A program made the position numbers and the translations under genes. A DNA stretch of 64,000 nt from an uncultured Aquimarina sp. (GTDB lineage: Bacteria; Bacteroidota; Bacteroidia; Flavobacteriales; Flavobacteriaceae): the NCBI GenBank assembly GCA_947498595.1, contig CANMKX010000001.1, positions 186,001 to 250,000 on the forward strand, read 5' to 3'. Below are positions 25,731 through 34,290 of this stretch, one piece after another; positions within the stretch are counted from its first letter, which is position 1; each line of letters opens with the position of its first letter. The notes below the pieces were generated by a model. The model was given only the letters and a program-made list of their open reading frames with translations. It had not been told where the DNA came from and made no database searches.

Positions 25731-26201
25731 TACAATACCTAGCACATCAGTAGAGAGTTTTTATAACAAATACAATATTTTTTATTACGGTTAATCCGTA
25801 GTCTTGTTAGGGGGTTTTTTTGTGATCAATAAGCTTTTATATTGATTATTATTGTTAGGGTAAGTTTTTTAATTGAGATTGTAACGTCTTTTATGTTTAC
25901 GGTTTTTGCGTATAAAAAATGTGGTTATAATTGATAAAAAAAATAAAAAAAGTTTTTTTTGAAAAAAAGACAGTTTTCTTACAAATAATAGCCATTAAAA
26001 AAATATTGTTAAAGAAAATATAAAATAGCGAAAAGTTGATAGCATAATTAGATATGATGCAATTAATACAATAAGACTATAAATCACTTCTTTTTTTTAT
26101 TTTAAATATTTGATTTTTAATCATTTAAATATTTATTAATCATGATGTAATAGAAAAAATAATAAATATTTAAAGAATAATACTAGCAATAAAAAAGAAT
26201 T

Positions 26202-26262
26202 GTGATCGAAGTCATATAGAGACTTTTGACAACTTTAAAGTAATCTTCTTAAATCATCTTTG
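26202..26262 (+). promoter_or_regulatory. possible FNR-type promoter upstream of the large locus
   Basis: GTGAT-CGAA-GTCAT (26202-26215) is an FNR-type palindrome. CATCTTTG (26255-26262) is a 7/8 match to TAnnTTTG, predicting a start near 26269; the site would be centred about 60 bp upstream, a class I activator position. A transcript from here would have a leader of nearly 300 nt before the 26565 gene. Confidence 0.4.
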
Positions 26263-26360
26263 TAGGGCAGAACATAGATAGCGCTACTATATAAAAATGT
26301 GTTTTACAGAATTGAAGATAAAAAATTAATGACGATTTAATTTTTTAATTAGTTAATAAA

Positions 26361-26460
26361 ATACGACTAAAGAAATATGGCCTCACTTATTTTAACTGAG
26401 TATAGAATAGTTGATTCCCACGTTAAGTGAAGTGTCATATTTCAAAGTCGTATGAACGAC
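26361..26460 (+). ncRNA. candidate structured leader RNA
   Basis: Long nested pairing: ATACGACT (26361-26368) with AGTCGTAT (26446-26453), GAAATATG (26372-26379) with CATATTTC (26436-26443), and TCACTTA (26383-26389) with TAAGTGA (26424-26430). A competing hairpin GTCGT (26447-26451) / ACGAC (26456-26460) would break the outer stem. The layout resembles a switchable leader; a small transposon-like inverted-repeat element is the alternative. No known RNA family is recognised. Confidence 0.4.
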
Positions 26461-26501
26461 AATTTCGATAAAACAAAATTTACAACTGCAACTATTAAAT
26501 A

Positions 26502-26533
26502 TTAAGAATACTAAGTATTTCTTAATGTTTTTG
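26502..26533 (+). promoter_or_regulatory. palindrome at the proximal promoter of the large locus
   Basis: TTAAGAATAC (26502-26511) and GTATTTCTTAA (26515-26525) form an imperfect inverted repeat containing ATACT-A-AGTAT (26508-26518). TGTTTTTG (26526-26533), a 7/8 match to TAnnTTTG, follows at once, predicting a start near 26540, 25 bp before the ATG. The palindrome could be an operator overlapping this promoter or, in a longer transcript, a hairpin followed by a T-rich run (attenuator). Confidence 0.45.
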
Positions 26534-26564
26534 AAGAATCAATTTTAACATAAAAAATAGTAAT

Positions 26565-28592
26565 ATGACGTTTTTTATAGTAGAAGAGGATGCTAAAGCA
26601 CCATATTCTAAAGTAACGGATACATCAAAGTATCAAAAAAATCCACCAGAGGTAAGTTCTGCAAGATTAATTTCTTGGAATGAAGTATATCCAACTTATC
26701 AAGCATTTAAAGATGCCATTATTACTGCTGCTAAACTTGATCCAGTATGTCAACAAATCAGAAGACAATCATTAGATAGATTTGGATTAGATCCATTTAA
26801 AGAAGAAGTTAGAACAGATTCTAATAAAATAGCTTCAGAAGAAACTATTGATCAAGTTTTAAATAGAACCTTCTTGTATTTTGCACATCCACTAATAGGG
26901 AATTTAAATAATTTAGATAGTGGAGGTAGAATTGTAGCAAGAAAAACTACACTTTCAGAACCATTAATGATTCCTGAAAATTGGAACAATATTAGTTCAC
27001 AATCATTGAACATGGCTTCAAGGAAAGCTATAGGTGAAATTTTCAAAATCCCAGAATTAAAAGAATTAAAAAGAGCTGGGAGAGATCAAGTTAAAATTGT
27101 TAGAAATATAATAGAACTAGCACGTGCATTTGTAGGGGAAGTTACTACTGTTGGAACTCGTAGGTTAGAGAGAATATTTGCTTTAAAAATATGTAAGAGT
27201 GAAGATACTAAAGATACATTAATTAAAATACTTAAAAATGCAATAGCAAATGAAATTGTTGATCATGTTAGAACAGCTATTAATACACCTAGAAGACCTG
27301 TAGCATTTCCAGCATATAGATTTCAATATTCGAGATATTTTTTTCCGAAAATGAATGAATTATCATTAGATGGATTAATTCATTTTATTAACTGGGCTTT
27401 TAAGAATTTAATATCAACTCATTCCGAAGGAAGTTATACGCCTTTAGGTAATGAAAAGAGTATTCTTGATGATATTAAATCTAATTGGGTAATGTTTCCA
27501 GAAAATATTAGAATAGCAATACTCTTAAATGATATTTATTATAGTATAGATAGAGAGGTTGGTTTTTTAAATAGGTCTTTTAAAATAACAAATTTTTATA
27601 GTAAGTCAGAACAAGTAAAAGGAAGAGCATTAGATTTGTCAGATACAAATCTTACTTTAGATCAAAGTCCAGATTTACAATATGGACTTAATTTAGATAA
27701 TAGTTCTGATAGAAAATTAAGCTTTTTTAAAGCTTGGAATCGTAATGAATATCATGATTCAACACAAACATATAGGTATTTCATGATGCCTCTATTCTCA
27801 GGTCCATCTGGTCATATTACTAATAATATTGAAAATTGGATGCAATTTAATAATGCTACATTAGAGTATGATGTAGACAATTTAGAATTTGATGAAGATA
27901 TAGACAAAGATGAATTTCCCGCAGATGGAGGGGCAGCAATAGCTAGTGTAATGTTTGCTTTTTGGAGATTATATTATGATAAAAGATTGTCACCTTATCA
28001 TACACTAGCAGAAACATTTGAAGGAACGAATCATAATGCATTGATTTCATTAACTGAAGATATTGATGCAACTGATGATTTGGTAATAGAGGCAAAAGAT
28101 GCTAGTGATCCTAGTTTTGTTGAATCTCCAGTTTCAAAAGAATTAGATGCAAAAAGATATTTATTAAATAGTATTAGAATAGGAGGAGATTTTAAAGGAG
28201 AAAAAGCTTGGATGATTAATCCTATTAGATTAATGAACTCATTATATAAGGTTTTCTATACAGATAATGGTTCAACTTTGGCAGATCATGAGACTAATTT
28301 AAAAGGATTATCTACGGAGATAGATAGTTTAAGAACTTCATTAACAAATGATGGCTTTTTTATTCCACAGTATACTAAAACATTTAGTTCAGATACAGGA
28401 TTTGATGTTAAAAAATATGTTACTGTTTCTAATAAAAGTGCACCTGTTCTTAATGATTCTACTGAAGTAGTTATGGGAACTCCTGTTTTTAATTCAATGA
28501 AAAGGAAAAGGACAGTAAGTACTTCATCATCATCTAGTGATATTGGAACATTAGAATTAAATAAGGTAGTTAAAAAGCCAAAAAAAATCTAG
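26565..28592 (+). CDS. large protein of unknown function with polybasic tail
   Basis: A 675-residue protein without signal peptide or membrane helix. The N-terminal 350 residues are mainly helical and include a Lys/Arg-rich region (about 155-260: IPELKELKRAGRDQVKIVRN...); the middle is mixed, with the acidic stretch DVDNLEFDEDIDKDEFPADGG near residues 437-457. The C-terminus is unusual: MKRKR, a Ser/Thr tract (SSSSS), then KKPKK as the last basic cluster. No enzyme motif or family is recognised. It is the first gene of the large locus, 35 bp upstream of the DUF6603 gene, and is probably cotranscribed with it. Confidence 0.65.
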   Translation: MTFFIVEEDAKAPYSKVTDTSKYQKNPPEVSSARLISWNEVYPTYQAFKDAIITAAKLDPVCQQIRRQSLDRFGLDPFKEEVRTDSNKIASEETIDQVLNRTFLYFAHPLIGNLNNLDSGGRIVARKTTLSEPLMIPENWNNISSQSLNMASRKAIGEIFKIPELKELKRAGRDQVKIVRNIIELARAFVGEVTTVGTRRLERIFALKICKSEDTKDTLIKILKNAIANEIVDHVRTAINTPRRPVAFPAYRFQYSRYFFPKMNELSLDGLIHFINWAFKNLISTHSEGSYTPLGNEKSILDDIKSNWVMFPENIRIAILLNDIYYSIDREVGFLNRSFKITNFYSKSEQVKGRALDLSDTNLTLDQSPDLQYGLNLDNSSDRKLSFFKAWNRNEYHDSTQTYRYFMMPLFSGPSGHITNNIENWMQFNNATLEYDVDNLEFDEDIDKDEFPADGGAAIASVMFAFWRLYYDKRLSPYHTLAETFEGTNHNALISLTEDIDATDDLVIEAKDASDPSFVESPVSKELDAKRYLLNSIRIGGDFKGEKAWMINPIRLMNSLYKVFYTDNGSTLADHETNLKGLSTEIDSLRTSLTNDGFFIPQYTKTFSSDTGFDVKKYVTVSNKSAPVLNDSTEVVMGTPVFNSMKRKRTVSTSSSSSDIGTLELNKVVKKPKKI

Positions 28593-28626
28593 AAATCTTT
28601 AGATATAATTTAATAAAAATAAATGT

Positions 28627-31600
28627 ATGAATATTAATAATTTATATCAATTTTTTAGTAATGATATAGGTAGTGGATCAATAACACTTAGTACAACTTC
28701 TACAAATCAATTTGCACAACAAGTCGTTAGAGAATTGAATACAGCTTTAAGTTTGAGTGTCGATAATCAAATACTTATATCTGACGCTGTACTAACAAAT
28801 AATATATCAACTTTAGGAACATTTCTTTTAGAAGGAAAAATAAGTGGAGTTCCTTTTGAAGGTGATTCGAATATATCTTTGACTTTTGGAGTTAAAGTTG
28901 ATATAGGATTAAAGGTAGCTGTTGCCATAACAGCAGGAACAGGAGTAAGTTATATTCCTAATGAATTAATAAGTAAAACTTTAAATGAACCTGTTTTTAA
29001 TTTTGAATCGGTAGAAAATGATGGTGTAGTGAGAGCTACTATTAATGGTATTTTGGCTAACGACAATATAGCAGTAGAATTAGATTTATCTAATGAATCT
29101 GGTAATGTGTTGTCAATGAATACATCTGGAGATGATTTTAGTTTAGAGTCTTTAAATTCAGCTACTTCATTTTTAGGTTTATCTACTGATTCAAATATTG
29201 TTGACCAGTTTCCAGAATTTTCTACAGATAGATCTGATGATTTAGGTGATATTAATTTACAAAATTTTAATCTTAATTTTGATGGAACTAATGCTATAAC
29301 AGAAGCTACTGTAGTTATTAGTTTAGGAGAACCTTTAGAAATAATACCAGATCAATTAGTATTAAGAGATTTAAAGTTCGAATTAAGAGTAACAAATCCT
29401 ACTGATACTACTTCGAGACAATTTTTTCCAAAAATTTTAGGAGGAGTTTCTATTGGAGATAAAGTAGGAATTGATGCAAGTATTCTTAGAAATACTGAAG
29501 ATGCTAATGTATGGGAATTTAGCATAGCTAGAGTTGAAGAAAGACCAATAGGAATACCTTCAATTTCTGATATTTTAGCAATAGGAGGGGTCACTACAAC
29601 TGATTTACCAGAAGCAGTACAATTTTTAACAGGAATAAAACTGAATGGATTAGAAGTGGCTTTTCAAGCTACTGATTTCAGAATAAATTCATTTAATGTT
29701 GATATAAGCTCATCTTCTTCATGGGAAATTATTCCTCAAATTATTGAATTAGATAATGTTAATATTCAACTAAATATAGATAATAACGAGACAGCTGGCC
29801 TTGAAATTAATTCTGGAGCAATAAGTACAACTTGGGGATTTGGAGGAGGATTCTTTAATGTATCAGCTAATGCATTAAAAGAAGACTATGGTAATGATTT
29901 AGAATCAAAGAGAACTTGGAATTTGGTCGGAATGGTTGAAGAACCATTAGATTTCAAAGCCTTTTTAGAATCACATATTGATTTACCAGAGAATTTTCCA
30001 GCATTAAGTATACAAACAGCAAAAACTACAATAAGCCAAGCCAATAAAACATTCATGTTTGAAGGAGAAGCTATTCTAGGAAATGAGAATTTAGAATTAA
30101 CAATTGATGTTGATGCTCGTTACGGTTCTGTTGCAATTTCAGGAGGATTTGGAGAAGATCGTACTTTTAGCTTTACTGATTTAACAGCCTTATTTGGAGT
30201 TGATTTAGCAAGTGCTTTACCAGAAGGTATTACAGCTGATATTTTAGGAGGAATTGGATTAAGACAATTTGATTTAGAATTTAATTTCTTACAAGGAGCT
30301 ATAGAGCGCTTTGCCTTTGTAATAGGAGCAGAAAATGAAATTACATTAATAGATGATACTTTAAGTTTAACTCCAACATTAGAATTTGAAGTTATTAATC
30401 CTACTGGAGATAGAGAAATTAGATTAGATATTTTTGGAGAATGGGTTATAGGTGAATCTCAAGTAGATGTTAGTGTATCTGTTTTTGATCGTATTATTAC
30501 AGCAGGGATTGTTAATGGGCAGCCAATTGATGTAAGTGCTTTAGTAGAAGCAGTAATACCATCAGATGTTACTTTACCAAGTTTAGCGATTGAAGATTTT
30601 AATTTTGTAGGAAAATTATCTGAATCTGATTACGAATTAAAACTAAGAGCAACATCAGGGTTTGAGTTAGATTTTGCAATCGCACAATTGGCTTTACAAG
30701 AAATTGATTTCTATTTAAATATAGAAGGAGGATCATTGAGTCAATTTAATCTTGAAGGTAGAGTTGAGTTTTTAGCCATTCCGTTAGTAATTAATGCAGA
30801 TTTTGAAGATGATGCATGGAGTTTCTCTGGAGGAACACCGATGGATGAAGAAGTACGTTTAGAAAGTATTTTTGAAGAATTAAAAACAAATATTAGCGTA
30901 TTATCAGGAGCTGATATTAATGCATCATTACCAAGTGTAATTCAAGATTTAACAATATCGAATTTTAGAATTGCTTATAATGCAGCTACTTCTACAACAA
31001 GTTTTGGAATTGAAATCGCTGATCCTTTAAAATTTTCAGATAATTTTGATATTGATTTAATAACAGTTGATTTAGCAGTAACTTCAGGAGGGCTAATGGA
31101 AATTCCTGAAAATGCAAATGCAGAAGGAATGTCAGCTGGACAAGCACCTATGGTGTCTTCTACAGGACTTCAGGAAGGAAGTAGTGTAGAAATGTTAGCT
31201 ACATTTGCAGGAATTGATATTACTTTATCAGCCAGAAAAGAAGGAGAAGGTTTCCTATTTAGAGGAGGTATTCAAGAAGGAGTTGAGATCCCTGTAGGAA
31301 TGCTAATTGGTGATTTAATAGAGAAATTTGATAGCAATGTTAAGATTCCTGCTGCATTAGATGCTTTAGTAATAGATAGTCTTAGTGTAACTTATAATAG
31401 TGGTACTAGTGAGTTTATGTTCGAATGTGGTTTAATGACTACTATAGGAAATGTAAATGCAACTAATATTTTCATGATTACAGTTGCTAAACAAGGAGAA
31501 GGAGCAAACAGTGGTTATGCAATAAGTATTAGTAATCAAACAAAAATTCTTCTTGATGATAATGGAAATGGACAGTTAGATGAAGGAGAGACTGAATTAC

Positions 31601-34263
31601 AGTTTGATATCTTATTTGAGCACAGTACAAGTAATACATTAATAGCAGCCTTATATACAAATCAAGGAGCACCAGCATTAAATATCAAAAGTTTAGTAAG
31701 TGCAGCTGCAGGAAGAGAAATAGATATACCAGAGATAGAATTATCATTAGATGATATCATTTTTGTATATGATAAAGATAGCGGGCAATCTACATTCTTA
31801 TTAGGAGTAGATCTAGATGCAAGTCTTAGTTTATCAGGATTACCACTAGTAGGAAAAGCTTTTTCAGGAGATTTAAATGCTAGTATAGATGGATTTAGAG
31901 TATATTATTCTACTCAGGCCTTTACAGAAGGAGATACTAGTAGGATTAATGCTTTTGTGACTAATGACAATTTTGAAGGAATTCCAGAAATGGTTTCTAA
32001 AGGATTGAACTTAATGGGACGATTAAGTTTAGGTAGTACAAGTAGAGAATTTTCTTATGTAATTGGAGGAGGAGGAAGCCCTTCAGGTGGTTTAGGAGAT
32101 GAACTACCAACAGGAAGTGCCGCTGAAACAACTTCTACACCTACTCCAGGACCAGTAGCACCATCAGATGATGCAGATGCAGAGTTAGCAGGATCTGATA
32201 GAACTGTTAAATGGTTTAACATTCAAAAATCATTTGGACCAGTTCACTTAGGAAGAGCAGGAATTGAGTATAATAGCGATAACCAGAGTATCTTAATATT
32301 ACTTGATGGTGGAATGGAATTAGGACCATTACAAGTTGAGTTATTTGGTTTAGGAATTGGTTCTAGTTTGACATCTTTTTCACCTAAATTTAATTTAGAT
32401 GGATTAGGTATTAGTTTTGAAGCAGGCGTTGTTTCTATTAAAGGTGGATTATTAAGAGTACCATTACCAAACCCAGGTGATTTCCAATTTGATGGGTTTA
32501 TATCAATTGTAGTACCTTCTTTATCAATCTCTGCAATAGGATCATTTGCAAGATTCCAAGGACAAACATCGTTATTTATTTATGGAGCAGTAACCATTCC
32601 AGCAGGAGGACCTATTTTCTTCCAGTTAAAAGGACTTTCTTTTGGATTTGGATACAATAGAGCATTAATTGTACCTAGTTTAAATAATGTTTTAGATTTC
32701 CCATTAGTATCTATAGCAGTAAATGCAGCTGATTTAGATATTAGACAAGTATTAACGTCATTAAATAAATACATACCACCTAGTATTGGTGAGTATTGGG
32801 TTGCAGCAGGAATTACGTTCAATTCATTCAAAATTATAGATGCATTTGTATTATTAACAATTGCTTTTGGTAGAGGATTTGAATTAAATTTAATAGGAAT
32901 TGCAACGATTGTATTACCACCAGAAGCAGGTGCTAACCCAATTGCACAAATTCAATTAGCAATACGTGTAGGATTTAGCCCAACAGAAGGATGGTTACAA
33001 GTAGAAGCACAATTAACACGTAATTCTTATATCATTTCTAAAGATGCTAGACTTACAGGAGGATTTGCTTTTTATGCATGGTTTAAGGATCAAGAAAACG
33101 GTGCTTCAGAAGGAGAAATAGTAGTTTCTATCGGAGGATATAACCCATTTTTTGATGTACCAGATTATTATCCTGTAGTACCTAGATTAGGATTAAGCTG
33201 GAGACTATCTAATATCATTATGGTTAAAGGGGGAATGTATTTTGCCTTGACAACACATGCAATGATGGCCGGTGGAGAAATGGAAATGACATTAAATGGT
33301 AAGTTTGGACCAGCTAGAATTGAGGCTTGGTTAAATGCAGGAATTCATATCTTATTAATATGGAAACCATTCTACTACGATTTCAGAGTCTTTATTCATA
33401 TTCGAGTACGAGCTAGTATCAAAATTTTATTCACTATTAGATTAAATTTAGATATACGAGCAGACTTACGTATTACAGGACCAGAATTTAGTGGTTCGGC
33501 TAGATTGAAAGTAGGACCAGTATCATTTACAGTTCGTTTTGGAGCAGGAGAAGCATCACCAAAACCAATTTCGTGGGATGAGTTTAGAACTTCATTCTTA
33601 CCAGAAGAAAGTGCAGGAGGATTGACAATTAATGCAGAAAAAGGATTATTAAAAACGGTAAAAGTTGATAATAAAGAAATCTTGGTAATGAATGCAGTTG
33701 ATATGTCTATTCTAACAGGAACACAAATTCCTATAAAGAAAGCATTTTCTGATGATGAATCATTAAACATAAGTGAATTTAATACTTCTTCGTTTGGAGT
33801 AGGACCTGTAGCAATTACACCAGGAGAGTTAAATAGTGAATTTAGAATCAAAGTAAGAGATGAAGATGGAGATTCTTTAATGACTGATTTAGCATTAACG
33901 CCTATTCAAAAGAATATGCCAATATCTATGTGGGGAACTAGTCTTCGAGCAGATGTAAATAAGGACCGTCAGGTTACCAATACATTAGCAGGATACGAAA
34001 TTAAACCAGGAACTCCTCCAGCAGGTGGAATGTCTGGATCGTTACCAAAAGAAGCATTACAGTCTTCTATAGAAGGTGCTGATATATCTTACAAATGGGC
34101 TACAGTTGATTATACACCAGATACAACAGTTTTAGGAGAATTACAATCAGTACATGCTGATAGAGATAGCTTAGCTAAGCTGTTATACCCAGATTTTAAA
34201 GTTGATTTAGATGAAGGATTAACAGATCGTTTTAGAGCAACTCCAGTAGGTTTAGAAATGTAA
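28627..34263 (+). CDS. giant beta-repeat protein with DUF6603-type C-terminal region
   Basis: An 1878-residue protein with no signal peptide. Residues about 1-1200 consist of divergent repeats of roughly 115-140 residues, each with 'lP..i..l.i..f.l.y....' such as near residues 528, 651, 768, 907 and 1034 (for example LPSVIQDLTISNFRIAYN and IPAALDALVIDSLSVTYN), predicted almost wholly beta. After a Pro/Thr/Ala linker (about 1162-1190), residues 1200-1650 match the DUF6603 pattern from memory: GPVHLGRAGIEY, FNLDGLGISFEAGVVSIKGGLLR, SLFIYGAVTIPAGGPIFFQL, GLSFGFGYNRALIVP. The tail (about 1700-1878) is less ordered. Function of DUF6603 proteins is unknown. It lies in a run of same-strand genes with short gaps. 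Confidence 0.75.
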   Translation: MNINNLYQFFSNDIGSGSITLSTTSTNQFAQQVVRELNTALSLSVDNQILISDAVLTNNISTLGTFLLEGKISGVPFEGDSNISLTFGVKVDIGLKVAVAITAGTGVSYIPNELISKTLNEPVFNFESVENDGVVRATINGILANDNIAVELDLSNESGNVLSMNTSGDDFSLESLNSATSFLGLSTDSNIVDQFPEFSTDRSDDLGDINLQNFNLNFDGTNAITEATVVISLGEPLEIIPDQLVLRDLKFELRVTNPTDTTSRQFFPKILGGVSIGDKVGIDASILRNTEDANVWEFSIARVEERPIGIPSISDILAIGGVTTTDLPEAVQFLTGIKLNGLEVAFQATDFRINSFNVDISSSSSWEIIPQIIELDNVNIQLNIDNNETAGLEINSGAISTTWGFGGGFFNVSANALKEDYGNDLESKRTWNLVGMVEEPLDFKAFLESHIDLPENFPALSIQTAKTTISQANKTFMFEGEAILGNENLELTIDVDARYGSVAISGGFGEDRTFSFTDLTALFGVDLASALPEGITADILGGIGLRQFDLEFNFLQGAIERFAFVIGAENEITLIDDTLSLTPTLEFEVINPTGDREIRLDIFGEWVIGESQVDVSVSVFDRIITAGIVNGQPIDVSALVEAVIPSDVTLPSLAIEDFNFVGKLSESDYELKLRATSGFELDFAIAQLALQEIDFYLNIEGGSLSQFNLEGRVEFLAIPLVINADFEDDAWSFSGGTPMDEEVRLESIFEELKTNISVLSGADINASLPSVIQDLTISNFRIAYNAATSTTSFGIEIADPLKFSDNFDIDLITVDLAVTSGGLMEIPENANAEGMSAGQAPMVSSTGLQEGSSVEMLATFAGIDITLSARKEGEGFLFRGGIQEGVEIPVGMLIGDLIEKFDSNVKIPAALDALVIDSLSVTYNSGTSEFMFECGLMTTIGNVNATNIFMITVAKQGEGANSGYAISISNQTKILLDDNGNGQLDEGETELQFDILFEHSTSNTLIAALYTNQGAPALNIKSLVSAAAGREIDIPEIELSLDDIIFVYDKDSGQSTFLLGVDLDASLSLSGLPLVGKAFSGDLNASIDGFRVYYSTQAFTEGDTSRINAFVTNDNFEGIPEMVSKGLNLMGRLSLGSTSREFSYVIGGGGSPSGGLGDELPTGSAAETTSTPTPGPVAPSDDADAELAGSDRTVKWFNIQKSFGPVHLGRAGIEYNSDNQSILILLDGGMELGPLQVELFGLGIGSSLTSFSPKFNLDGLGISFEAGVVSIKGGLLRVPLPNPGDFQFDGFISIVVPSLSISAIGSFARFQGQTSLFIYGAVTIPAGGPIFFQLKGLSFGFGYNRALIVPSLNNVLDFPLVSIAVNAADLDIRQVLTSLNKYIPPSIGEYWVAAGITFNSFKIIDAFVLLTIAFGRGFELNLIGIATIVLPPEAGANPIAQIQLAIRVGFSPTEGWLQVEAQLTRNSYIISKDARLTGGFAFYAWFKDQENGASEGEIVVSIGGYNPFFDVPDYYPVVPRLGLSWRLSNIIMVKGGMYFALTTHAMMAGGEMEMTLNGKFGPARIEAWLNAGIHILLIWKPFYYDFRVFIHIRVRASIKILFTIRLNLDIRADLRITGPEFSGSARLKVGPVSFTVRFGAGEASPKPISWDEFRTSFLPEESAGGLTINAEKGLLKTVKVDNKEILVMNAVDMSILTGTQIPIKKAFSDDESLNISEFNTSSFGVGPVAITPGELNSEFRIKVRDEDGDSLMTDLALTPIQKNMPISMWGTSLRADVNKDRQVTNTLAGYEIKPGTPPAGGMSGSLPKEALQSSIEGADISYKWATVDYTPDTTVLGELQSVHADRDSLAKLLYPDFKVDLDEGLTDRFRATPVGLEM

Positions 34264-34290
34264 TACTAATAGAATAATAAAAACAATTTT

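Noticed and set aside
25786..25822. TACGG/CCGTA hairpin followed by GGGGG and T-run as a terminator
   Set aside because: The stem is only 5 bp and 12 bases separate it from the T-run; no upstream plus-strand gene needs it.
33396..33851. Minus-strand ORF of 151 codons inside the DUF6603-type gene
   Set aside because: Fully opposite a clear coding region with family signature on the plus strand; low-complexity translation.
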